Assembly: GCA_021234155.1 (NCBI GenBank)
Contig: JAJEKV010000023.1
Location: 3,004,243 to 3,068,242, forward strand
Reading direction: 5' to 3'
DNA length: 64,000 nt
Source of the DNA: Isoetes taiwanensis
Taxonomy: Eukaryota; Streptophyta; Lycopodiopsida; Isoetales; Isoetaceae
The position numbers and the translations under genes were made by a program. Positions 34,140-45,185 of this stretch are shown here, piece by piece (within the stretch, counting starts at the first letter, position 1; each line of letters starts with the position of its first letter). Under the pieces are notes generated by a model. That model was not told the DNA's origin. It searched no databases and saw only the letters and a list, made by a program, of their open reading frames with translations.

Positions 34140-34248
34140 CTAATTTCAGAAAGCCCTGAAGGACATTCTAGGAATTGTTGGACATTTCATAGTTTTTGTC
34201 TATTGGTCTTCGTGGACGTTAAAAAATCTCTTCTATTCTATTCTTCAG
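34140..34248 (+). mobile_element. LINE 3' end fragment, tail (CTATT)n
   Basis: TCTATTGGTCTTCGTGGACG, then TTAAAAAATCT and CTTCTATTCTATTCTT. Only the last approximately 60 bp are recognisable. Confidence 0.55.
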
Positions 34249-34417
34249 ATGAAGGAAGTGGCATATATATTGGGTGTGATGTGAACTTATATCTAGTCGT
34301 GGCAACTGACTTGCCATTACCATATATAAAGTCCTCATTAAACCATATCTAGAAATGTATAAGCATTTAAAAGCCCCATCCATACAAGAATCTGCAATTG
34401 TAATGCCCTTCAGGGCA

Positions 34418-34577
34418 TGGTCTAGTAGCAAGACCTTAAACCGCCACACCGGAGATCAGGGTTCAAGTATGGGCAACATTAGTCTAGTAATGGGGACCTT
34501 AAAATCCATTACCTCGAGGTCACATGTTCAAGTATGACCAACCGATCATGTGGTAGAGATCTTAAACCTGCCACATA
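34418..34577 (+). repeat. Tandem tRNA-like (A-box/B-box) module, 2.5 units; possible dimeric SINE head
   Basis: Unit 1 (34418-34479): TGGTCTAGTAGCAAGACC, an A-box-like start, and GGTTCAAGTAT (34459), B-box-like. Unit 2 (34480-34545): TAGTCTAGTAATGGGGACC and TGTTCAAGTAT (34525). Unit 3 (34546-34577) keeps only ATGTGGTAGAGATCTTAAACC. All share GAYCTTAAA after the A box. Spacing of about 40 bp between boxes fits RNA polymerase III promoters of tRNA-derived SINEs. No tRNA cloverleaf was confirmed. It abuts a short piece of complemented LINE 3' end (GATCTTTATCATCTGCGGAG, 34590). Confidence 0.5.
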
Positions 34578-34619
34578 TATTGAATTGAATTAGATCTTTA
34601 TCATCTGCGGAGACATATT

Positions 34620-36210
34620 AGATAATCACATGCAAAGCAACTCCTAGCATAACATACGGTATTGTGATACATAGACTATACTTGTGATGTGATGATGAAT
34701 AGATTGATGTCCTTCAAAAGAAAAAAAAGGAAGAAAAGGAGGGGGGAGGAGATCTGCAATCATATTTATTGGAGTCGTCTTATCAAGCTAACATTTTAGT
34801 GAACCTATTGCAATAAGAAAGAGATGGATGCAGTCATCATCAGTCTAATGTTGAGATTTGATTTGTTGTTGGTTCACACGGGGGGTTACTCCGGGCAACG
34901 AGAGCTATCGGATGGGCATATTTGCACTTTATTCCAAGATCTGGACCGTACATAGCGATCCTCGTTTGTGGGGTATGCATGTACAAGTTTTTGTATACTG
35001 TATATTAAGGTTTGCAAAATATTATAAGGTTTGAGAGAATGTACTTAATGGTGTTAATTTTGTACATGTCCCCCGTGTGAATATGCACCCAAACCAAAGG
35101 GGGTTTAAGGAGGATTTTAATTTAAATGTGTTAAATGCAATGGTTTATGTTAATAATGTTAATGATAGTTGTGTTAAAAAAAAATTTTGGGCCCTTCGGG
35201 CCCTAACTAAAGCAAACATAGGTAGACCTTATGGACCTAAATATTAATTACTAAAACGCACAATAACATGAAGACAAACAAATTATTTCCATGGCAAAGG
35301 GATTCAATTGATGATTGCATGTATGCATTCTTATGTACATGGCATTCAAGTGTTACCCATTTTTTTCAAAACAGTTAATAAACCGCTTAACAATTTCCTA
35401 GCAATCTATATATACATGGCATTCAGATATTTCTCATTCTTCTCAAAATAATCAATAAGGCGCTTAAGGAAGCCCTGACGAGACACTGTTGCAGTATCAC
35501 AAATGATGCAGCATTGTCTTCGTATCACAAATGATGCAGCATTGTCTTCTTGCCCTTGTAATTGCAACATTCATTCTGCGTTGATCACAAAGAAATCCCA
35601 CCTATGGCAACATTTATTACTAATAGTTAAGACATGTTCCTTGTGCAGGTGCTAACTTGAAAGAAAAACTTCACATACAGAAAATATTTGATGCTCACCT
35701 CTCGTAGAGCATTTGAACGGCCTTGAAACCCATCTAATATGCTGATTTCCTTGATGGGAAAAAATGTGTTGACCCTGCACCAGTCCCAGTGCGTCCTTTG
35801 AGCCACTCTGGAACCAAGCATGGTTCAGTTCTTCCCATTTCCACAACAGACCATGATATGTGTACAAGGCACCCACTTAGCGCTGCCTTCTCTTGCAAGA
35901 TAACTCAGAAGATTAACCATAAGAATTAACCAAAAAGCGGTTGTCAATTAACCATAAGAATTGGAAATCCTAAGGCATCTTCACCCCCCTTCCTGTTCAC
36001 CCCATTACTTGGCCTGCAAGCCATTGCCCATGCTACAGTTAGAGAAGCTTGAACATCCTCTACTGAAGTTAAAGCAAATTAATGCCAGTGTTTTAAATGC
36101 CAAAGGGATCCAATAATGTGAGCGTTTAAGTAGAAAAGTATATGAAAATAAATCAGCTAAGGACAGAACATTCCAAACATCAAAACACTGTCATATTGTC
36201 CAAGTCTATG
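34620..36210. other. Unassigned interval
   Basis: No gene seen. A short inverted pair TTCACACGGGGG (34873) and CCCCCGTGTGAA (about 35069) about 200 bp apart might be a small MITE without a visible target duplication. A 34-bp direct duplication (CGTATCACAAATGATGCAGC) lies at 35490-35545. Confidence 0.35.
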
Positions 36211-36983
36211 TATGCTCTAGGGAAAGTTACCTAGATGCCCTTTCGAAATGGGTAAATTACCAGAATGCCCTTATCAAATCTGAAATTCCCAAAATGCCCT
36301 TGGGGCAGGCAACGGGCAGAGAAACGAATTACAGAAACGGAGGGAAACGGAGGGAAATTGTTGGAGGAGATGTCCAGCAATTTAGTGAACCCGGCCAGCC
36401 AGCAAATACAGAGCACCGTTTCTCTCTGTAGCAATTTATATGTCAATGAACTAGTATTTTAAGACTGCAGCTTCAGCTGTCTAGCAATTTATTTGTAGCA
36501 TTTACTAGTGTATTTATATGTCAATGAACTAGCAATTCAGAAATCCTTTCTCTTTTGATTTTGCTGTGTGAGAAACTGGGTCATTGCTTACAGTTACCAA
36601 AGAGATAGAACCACGATTTGATATCGTTATGATTGTGCTCCTCTTTCTAGAATCTAACAAACACGGTTATACAGAGAGAATCTAGCAAACACGGTTATAC
36701 TTAAAATGTCAATTTGGCTGGCGGCCTTTTAGTTTTGAACTTCTTCTCAGCAGTGCATGGATCCTGATTAAAACGTTTCCTTTGCATCAATTTGGTTCAT
36801 GTTTTGTTGTGTTTTAAGTAATTGTGGTCAGCATTGTGAAGGCAAGAAGATTTGTAGAAGATAATATTGCCGTGAAAGCCTTAAGGGCATTGCCGGGCAT
36901 TTTGGGAATTTCAGATTTCATAAGGGCATTCTGGTAAATTACCCATTTCGAAAGGGCATTTCGGTAACTTTCCCTATGCTCTA
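36211..36983. mobile_element. Non-autonomous Mutator-like element: 80-bp inverted repeats, 9-bp target duplication
   Basis: TATGCTCTA is duplicated at 36211-36219 and 36975-36983. Between them a 755-bp element starts GGGAAAGTTACC and ends with its complement. The terminal inverted repeats (36220-36299 and 36895-36974) are 80 bp with three mismatches. Each holds a repeated ATGCCCTT word about every 30 bp. Nine-bp duplications plus long inverted repeats are the standard signature of Mutator-like elements (known). The interior has no transposase; it contains AGAAACGGAGGGAAACGGAG repeats and a 28-bp duplication near 36650-36705. Confidence 0.9.
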
Positions 36984-37008
36984 TTACTGCCATGAACCGA
37001 ACTCTGTT

Positions 37009-37338
37009 TTCTGGGTGAAAGCATGTTAGGGTGTACCATCTAAAGTACTTTTTAGGGAGTGCAAAACTACCCAGAAAAGTACCCAGCACTGGGTACTGGG
37101 AACTTGCATAAATGCCGCAATAAACAATAAGTTTGAGAGTTAATTTATTTATTTTAGTCTTTAATAGTATTGTTATCCTCTAGTACTATAGATTGACATG
37201 TTATTGGCCCTCAATTCAAAAAATTTCGATTGATTTTAATGGAAAGAAAAAACAGAAAGTACTAGTTTTAAAAGTACCCAGTGTAGGTACTTTTGAGGGT
37301 TCCAAAAGTGGTACACCGTAGCATGCTTTTACCCTTCT
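37009..37338. mobile_element. MITE, 322 bp, with TTCT flanking duplication
   Basis: GGGTGAAAGCATGTTAGGGT (37013) and the complement of its partner GGGTAAAAGCATGCTACGGT (ending 37334) form inverted ends matching at 23 of 26 positions. Further inside, GTACTTTT and AAGTACCCAG blocks also pair. TTCT flanks both sides (37009-37012, 37335-37338), though a 4-bp duplication is weak evidence by itself. There is no coding capacity. It starts 29 bp after the Mutator-like element. Confidence 0.75.
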
Positions 37339-37339
37339 G

Positions 37340-39260
37340 CTGTGACATTTTAGAGATGCCAGTTACTGGATTTTTACCAGAAGATCAACACAAGTACAAT
37401 AAAAATTGGGGGATCTGCCATTATTTACCATCATAGCCTGTGCTTCCACCTTCTGCCTCTGTTTCATCTGCCAAAACCGTCATCTGCTTGAAAAAACCTG
37501 CAATGCAAAAACACGGAGGAGAGGAGACGAATCCTTGCACTACCTCTGCCATAGCCGTAACCTTCATTTTCAACTGCCTCTCCTTTCCTTTTTGACGATT
37601 CTGCCGTGAATCCATCTAATTTTTGACGCTCAATCCATCTAATTTTGCAGAAACACTTTGCAAGATTGAAAGCGAGTTATTGCCAAACAAGCGCTTATAA
37701 TCCAACTCTTCAGCTCCTGCAGATGGACGATCAACAACGGAACACATTTTTGAACAGGAAAGAAACTACGTTGCCTCAAATTTGAAGCGGAATCCGTTAA
37801 CAGAGCATAAACTGTAACAAACAGATTCAAAACAGGCCAACAGACAAGACAAACATCAACATGGGATAGTAGAATGGACCAAAGAAAATGATGAAAGATC
37901 CAGAAGATAAAAGCACCGCCCTAATCCGCCATACCCCAACGGATCTTGCTGGCCCATGCTGGCACGGCTTAGGGCATCAAATCCAACATTTCAGGGCATT
38001 TTCACTATATGCTATCACCTTAAAACTGCCCTCCTCCACAGCCAAATACAGCCGAACGGTTGAATCAATCCAATGGAAACTTTGAATCACAAGAACATTA
38101 ATTTTTTGCAAAAATCCCCTTGAAATGCTATCCACGAGGCCAGGCTGGCATGTTCAGCCCCTAAAATAAAAAGAGGGCTTTTGTTGTGAGCCCTTGGATG
38201 TTGGACCATTGGAAAAAAAGTTAAATCAACGACTAAAAAATAGTGCACTCTAGATGTACGCATTAGTACATCCATTCGAATACGCCATGAAATCTTAGGA
38301 AAACCTTTGTGAAAAGCGTACAAAAACACAAACAAAACCCCCTGGTATTATGCTACATATTTAAATCCAGTTATATCTAGGTATGCATAAACTTTGAAAA
38401 TTACAATTTTTGGAGGCGCTTTCTATAGCATAGTAGTAAGGAAATTAATCTCTAGCTGAAAGAAAATGAAGAGCTCTACAAAGATGTTATTACTCAACCA
38501 TTCGTAGATCAACATGAGCTCGTTGTATTAAAGACAACTGCAATATATACGTATGGGGTAATTATTCTAAAAAAGGATATTGTTTATCTTTCTTGCATTA
38601 TAAGAATGCGCAAAACTCTGAAAGTCGTTGCAAATAGAGAACACATCGGCCAAGCACATCATGAAGTGGGACAATAATGCCTTTGTGAGAGTAGAATCCA
38701 TTTGAAAGCATTAAAGCGGCCTTTATATAGGAAAATAAATCAATAATACACCCTAGAAAAGGAAAGTGTATTGTAACATACGAGGAGGACGATAATACTA
38801 TTCTTTCGTATGTAAATAAGTTGAGCTACATATAATGCCTAGACCGAACACGAGTTCTATGATAACTAGAACAAATTTTGTATGGGTTGTACTTATCTTG
38901 TTGTCTATACTTGAAAGAGTCCCAAGTTTGAAACACCATGTCGATCCCTGTTATCATTGTAATGAATTGCCACTCTAAAGGGAGCAATCTTCTTGGGCAA
39001 AGAGTTTGAAAAGTAGTTGGGAACACGTTTGAGATATGTAAGGAATGTGAAGATACCAAATTAGCTAGTTGAATGGTAAGCATGCATTGCTCATGGGTTT
39101 GTTTCATTCAACACACACAAGCAATATTTTTATCATAGTTCTTTATGAAGTTCGTATTAAACGTCTTATTTTACATACTCAAATGTGGATGTCTCATGTG
39201 CACCCATGAATAATCATTAAATAACAAATCCAATTTTGGTATATCATTTTGTACTTTGGC
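37340..39260. other. Unassigned interval
   Basis: Only short open frames on both strands. I see no repeat boundary or gene motif. Confidence 0.4.
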
Positions 39261-42183
39261 ATTGATTATACTACAAGAAACTTATCGCGGCGGCCAAGGC
39301 CGCCGCGAACGTTTCTCTTTCCCAACATTTTGTATACACTCGTAACCTTATTCAGATCATATGATAGATAATTCTTAATATTATTTCAATTTTATGGGAT
39401 GTTTGGAAGGACACTAAAGCCCTTAGGCTAGGTCCAGTGTGACAAATTTCGGGAAACCCTTGAAGCCTACCTGTTGAAATCAAGAATTTCCGATATAGAA
39501 AAAAATTCTCAAGGAGGTTTTTTTGATAAAAAAAAACTATATAATTCTCCACATTTTCTGGCTTGAAGTTCGTTTTTTTGCTTAATGCTCCCTGCTAGCT
39601 TAAATTCTGTAAGAAATTTACCTTTTTCTGTATAGAGTTTGTACAGAGTTTGTAGCTCACTGGCTAGGCCTATCTTAGAATTGTTGCCAAAAAAATTTGA
39701 GGGCGCACCTCCCAAGCTGGAAGAGCTTTCCTTTGTTCCACGTTTAGCATGCTGGGTGTCTCAACTCAATGATTAGCATGCTGGGTGTACCATCTTCGAA
39801 CCAATTTATCATGTATACCTTGAAGAACTTGCTCATGAAGGGCACCAATGCCCCTAAATTAAAAAAATTCTAAGAGCGGGAGGATATTTCACCCAATTTC
39901 ATACCTAGATAAATCTTTGTAATTCTTTTTCCCTTCTAAGATTGTTAGAAAATCGCCATGTGACCTCCATCACAATCACTCAAATTTAGCAAATATCCTT
40001 CCCCTCTTCATTACATATGGTGAATGCTTCCTCGGAGGACATTTCTTAACGACCTGGCCAAGCACTTACCCCAATGATGCCCTACACGGGAACATTACCC
40101 CTATCAAAAGGACCAACAACTAAGACCACACCATTTGATAAGAAATGTAGTGTTTGATGGCAGAGATCTAAGATGGGACACTTGTGAATGATCTCCCACT
40201 ATGGAGTTCATATTTTGGAATGGAGCCACTTATCCCAAACCCACCCCCACATTCTTCTACTAGGTGAGTAGCCATAGCTATAGGGAGCAAATTCCAAATA
40301 ATCACTTATCCCAAACCCAGCCTCCCCACATTCTTCCTAGTAGCCATAGCTAAAAGGAGCAAATCCTAAAGAATGTCCTTGGGAAATCCAATAAGGGTGG
40401 AACTATAAAGAGAATATTAGCATGGCAAATTTTAAAGGGTGCTTGATGGAGGACCTGATTTTCCAAAAAAATGTGGTTGATAAATGGGAAGCGGACTCAA
40501 CTCGAGTGGATAACCTACATTTATGGCCATATGGTTTGTTGGTTATATCTAATGTGTCCTAACAAGGGGTGAGGTCATTTAATAATCTCTTCTGTAAGGT
40601 GAAATAGAAATTTACCTAGGAGATAACAAATTAGCAAAAGCAAAACACGTCTAGCTGCTGGATGAGCCATTTGTTAGCTTTTTCGTCACTCGTAGCTATG
40701 GCAGGCAGGGGAGAATGGGGCCTTCTCGTGAGCCAAGCTCATTCAATTGCAATGAAAACACACACGCCATATGCATTAAGCTTTGATGCGAGAAATAGCG
40801 TAATGATTCACCACCGGAGCAACCTTTTATGCTATCGTGCTTTTAGGATTGAATGGACAAAGCACGCCGATTTGGAGCTCTTGCATGAATCGCTGCTTGG
40901 CGTAACGTCATCGCGGTCTTACAAAAGCGCAGTGTGGCAAATAATAAAAAATGCTTTGAAAAAAAGGCTTTGTTGGTTGGTGTTGTCTCGTAGTTGCAAG
41001 CAAGTAGCTCGTAACGTAGTAGCCCGGCCGTTTCTTCTTAGCTTAGCTTGGCTTAGCTAGCTATGGAGCCATCTTGGCGCCCGTCATCTTCGCCTTGTCT
41101 CCCTTGCTTTTCAAGGGTACCATAACCCCGCTTGCCCGGACTTTGGCTATGGCGATATAGTGTAGTCCACCCTTCTTCCCTTCCATTCGGTCTTTGTTGC
41201 CCTCTTTTAATTTCTTTCAAGTCGCCTTTAGAAAATGCATGTTGGGGCTGCTTGAAACCGATTGAGTCTGTGGAATATTAAGATTGAAGCTACGGTTTCT
41301 TTGTGTGTTTTAGTCGATTATTTCATGTTCTCTTAGTTCCGTTATTGGATCCAATGTAAGCGATTTGGTAGTTTTTGACAGAACTAAAATTGGAGTAATA
41401 CTTCCCCGAATATTGCTCGGAGAATGCAAAAGATTCCCGACGGCTTAATTTAAATAAAATAAAAAATGAGAATTTTGAATCAAACGACTCAAATTCGAAG
41501 ACCCGGATCAAAATCATCACAGGGCAAGAACGAGAGAACAGATTTAGAGAAAGCAGCCCAATTCCAAAAGAAATTTGGTCCGAAAAAGAAATTTCGGATC
41601 AAGCGACTCAAACCGAAGGACCCAATTCAAAATAATAGACCATACCCGGATTCCAATGCATATACTGTTGTAGAGGAGCTCCGGCTTGAATCAAGCAAGC
41701 AAACAAAGTGTAAATGTCGTGAGATCTAAATTCCCAAATTCTTCATTCGATGCATAATCCATCACCTTTTGGAACTCTAGACATTTTCGGGCTTTTCCAA
41801 TCGCAGCATCCGCTTCCATGGCTATGGCGGTGCAAGGTTGATGAAGCATCTATATGCCATTGAATTCTCGCGGACGTCTCCAACACAAAGTGCCGACGTC
41901 ATGGTCATTTTTACTCTCTAGGTTCCATAGGCAGTGTCAATACGAGCTGCTCAAAAAAATATTACACCCTCAAACAAAAACAAAAAAGAAGACTGCATTA
42001 TATATGTTACTATAATGTTTCTTATGTCACGTGCATTCTACATGCTTCCAAGTAGCCTTCTCTCCCCTAAGATAGAGATGTCTTGAAGAAAAGTCAACAA
42101 GCAACTTTATTACATTTTTATAATATATATATCCTCTACTCTTACGTTTATTTTAATATATTAATGCTACATATATTTTTTTT

Positions 42184-42553
42184 ACATTGGAACCTTGTAA
42201 CGATCATGCTTAATGGGATTTTCGACAACATAATTTGACTATACCCCCATGTACTATCATAGACTTTGGTAAAATCTAGCTTAAGTTTTACTATTATGGG
42301 GAGATTATGATGACCTAACTAGTAAAGTCCTTCATATGAGGCACAATTTCAGTTTATCTAATCTAAAAACATTGGAACCTTGTAACGATCATGCTTAATG
42401 GGATTTTCGACAACGTAATTTGACTATACCCCCATGTACTATCATAGACTTTGGTAAAATCTAGCTTAAGTTTTACTATTATGGGGAGATTATGATGACC
42501 TAGCTAGTAAAGTCCTTCATATGAGGAACAATTTCAGTTTATCTAATCTAAAA
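42184..42553. repeat. Tandem duplication, 2 x 185 bp, about 98% identical
   Basis: ACATTGGAACCTTGTAACGA begins at 42184 and again at 42369. The two 185-bp copies differ at about three positions (for example CATAATTTG and CGTAATTTG, CTAACTAG and CTAGCTAG). The near identity marks it as the youngest local rearrangement in this stretch. Confidence 0.95.
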
Positions 42554-43024
42554 ACATATATAATTGTGATAGAAAATGATTTTAGCATATTCTTAATTGA
42601 TGCTTCCTCTTAAAAACGACACATAGATTTTTGAGGAAAAAATAGGGCCTTTTTTATTGAATAGTAAAAAAAGGTCATTCTAGTGGTTGCAAGATCGCCA
42701 TCTATATGAAGAAATATGGAAAAAAATGCTATGAAGTTTGACAATTTAGACAAGCGTCAGACGATTAAACGATTTAGAGAGCTTGCTAGAAATTTGACAC
42801 CTCATCATTTTTATCAACAATTTTATTCAAAATAAATAGACACTTGTGCGAAATTTAAATGTGTGCACTACAATTAATGAGGAAAGGAATGACGTGGCAT
42901 TGTGTTTATTACATAGCTTTCTATGAAGTTTCTTTCTCGTGCCTCAGATTCAAATGGCCATATCTCTTAAAGGGGGATCAGATCAAGGCGGGACCTATGT
43001 CTTTGGATTCCTCTTGGAGCCAAT

Positions 43025-43485
43025 GTGATCGAAATGGAGAATCTTTGTGGAATCTTAAGGAACATGTGGAATGTTCATAGAATCTTAGGGAATGTTAAGA
43101 GAATCTAAGAGAATCTTCATAGAATCTCAGGAACTGTCGAGGATTTTTATGAGAATCTTTCAAAATCTAGAGGAGTCTTAAGAGAATCTTGGAGAATCCT
43201 TATAGAATCTTAGAGAATCTTCATAGAATTTTTAAGAATCTAGGGGAACCTTTATAGAATCTTGGAGAATCAAGAGGAATCTCTAGAGCATCAGGAGGTG
43301 TTCGTACAGCCTTAGAGAATTTAATGAAATCTTCATAAAATCTTAAAGAATCTAGAGGAAACTTTAAAGAACCTGAGGGAATCTTTATAGAATCTTGGAG
43401 AATCTAGAGGAATCATAGAAGAATCATGGAGAATCCTTATAAAGTCCTAGAGAACCTAACAAAATCTTTAGAATTTAAGGGAATC
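43025..43485. repeat. GAATCT array (complement of the AGATTC array)
   Basis: About 30 variants of GAATCT spaced 5-7 bases (for example AGAATCTTGGAGAATC and CATAGAATCTTAG). It is the same word family as 24410-26455 but on the opposite strand. It lies about 200 bp before the CACTA-like end at 43688. Confidence 0.85.
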
Positions 43486-43739
43486 CATATCCCGCTCTAA
43501 TGTTTGCCACTTCTTTAAGATCATGAAGCCATGATCCAACCAGACCAGTCCATCCTGTAGCACATGCCACTGCTACAATGCCGAGATTGCCGGCAGTTGT
43601 AGCTTCTAAAAGTTTGGATACCTTCATCAGTTTCATCCTGTCCCTTACAAGATTCAAATAGAATTCTAGTTAGTAAGGGAGCCAGTAGAGAGAAATGTTT
43701 GCGGCGGCTAAAGGTCCGATAAACTTCTTGTATGTATAA

Positions 43740-44149
43740 GGATTAGCTATGTAGTTAAGAATAGGCCTCCAAGATGGAATATTGAATGAGCAAGATGTTC
43801 GGTCGCCAACAGGGATTTTTTATGGCCACTTTTTAAATTCTAGGATTCTCACCAAATGACCAAATGCTTATAAAAGACAACCTCACTTGGTCCTAGCCAC
43901 TTTTAGTACTTTGAAAGAACTATTATATCATCTAATTCTTGTGCACTTATCTTCATTTAAACAAGAATGTTGTTGAACCCATATTGACAATTCTTATAAC
44001 AATCTTATAACAACTTGTATGGATGTGTGCTACTAATAGCTCCATCTCAGATTGGAGGCATGTCCCTTTAACAAAGAATGCTTGAAAACCTTTGGGATGT
44101 GAGTGCTTAATGTCCAACTAGCTTTAAGAGTGACAAAACATCTATTAAA
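43740..44149. other. Unassigned interval
   Basis: No feature seen. Confidence 0.4.
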
Positions 44150-44545
44150 ACCAAAATTATCACAAAGTGACATTGAATTCACTTGGCTTTTACCATCTAC
44201 GAAGACTAACTGATCTATCAGTCCCAAGAAGAACACTATAAGCCCACAATTGTGCAAGATAAAACCCGCCTCTCCAAATGGTTCTCGCAGGAAGAACCTT
44301 GACATACTGATGAATATGTACATAATATAATATTAGCGGGTTGGAGGTGGACACAAATGAAAGCTCAAGAATCTTCATGATGTAAAATGCTATTATCATT
44401 GTAGACATTTGCAAAAGCACATGAAATGGCTGACTATGGGTAACTAAACCAATATATTTTGCTCTGATATTAGCAAACACTAGACAAATTTGAAGAGTAT
44501 AGTGTTCATCTTCAATCGTCCCATCCAACAGCAATGACAAATCGT
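44150..44545 (-). mobile_element. Decayed LINE 3' end (microsatellite-tailed family)
   Basis: The minus-strand frame 44540-44190 retains TIEDEHYTLQICLVFANIRA, aligning with the Cys/His region VVEDESHAFQSCPTYSQIRA of the copy at 26650. Then come GFYLAQLW, GTDRSVSLRRW and a degraded GTAGATGGTAAAAG end (about 44185). The tail repeat is not clear. Confidence 0.6.
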
Positions 44546-45185
44546 ACTTTCACGTAGCTCACGGCCCCATCAACATGTTTCAATTTTGAAAGGACATGCA
44601 CATATGCAATTAGATGCAATTTTTCTTTGCATCTCCATGGGTAGATGTGCTAACTAGTATCCTTCTGGGCCACGATTTAAATAGGATTAATATGTCTTTA
44701 TAGTATCATTTCTTAATATGTGTTTATAATGTCTTGACATTGGATCTATACTGACTACCAATTACGTTAGAAGATAGATGAGATCAATTAAGCGTCAAAA
44801 CCCCATGCCACATCAAAAAGTGTGCGACCAATGGAGAGCCGAGCTTATACAAAACTTTTTAGTCGAGCCTCTAAACTGATTTCTAGGAGTCAATCTCATG
44901 TAGCTTCAGTGATGTCTATGCCTCTTGGTGTGGGTGTCAAAAACAATAATAGCCATGGCTCCTGCTCTCAATTTCCAGCCAAGTGTTTTCATCAAGAAAT
45001 TTGCACTAAGAGAGCTTTGATCGATCTGCTTGCATCCATTCGGTTGAGGTAAATTCATTGAGTTCCTCCGATTAGTATATCTATTATGCCCTCCTACTTA
45101 CTCAAATTTTGTAATTATAGCTTGATGTAAGCTCAATCATCATGGGCAGAACATGGCGCTAGGGCTGGGCGTCATGTGATGCGTT
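44546..45185. other. Unassigned interval
   Basis: No gene seen. An open frame at 44822-45052 has no recognised motif. Confidence 0.4.

Larger units (their letters stand above)
39267..43735. mobile_element. Candidate CACTA-like element bounded by inverted GC-palindrome ends
   Basis: The left end (39268) reads CTACAAGAAACTTATCGCGG, then CGGCCAAGGCCGCCGCGAAC. The right end (43688-43735) is its complement in degraded form (TTTGCGGCGG, GATAAACTTCTTGTA). The expected terminal CA before CTACAAGAAA is not conserved and no 3-bp target duplication is certain, so the two ends may belong to separate relics. The 4.4-kb interior has no transposase homology that I can read. It holds an unidentified 132-codon frame at 40662-41060, a 185-bp tandem duplication and a GAATCT array 200 bp from the right end. 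Confidence 0.4.

Noticed and set aside
34873-35081. Inverted 12-bp pair suggesting a MITE
   Set aside because: No target-site duplication and no extended end similarity.
40662-41060. 132-codon frame as a host gene
   Set aside because: No recognised domain, start context or splice borders; kept only as part of the candidate CACTA-like interior.
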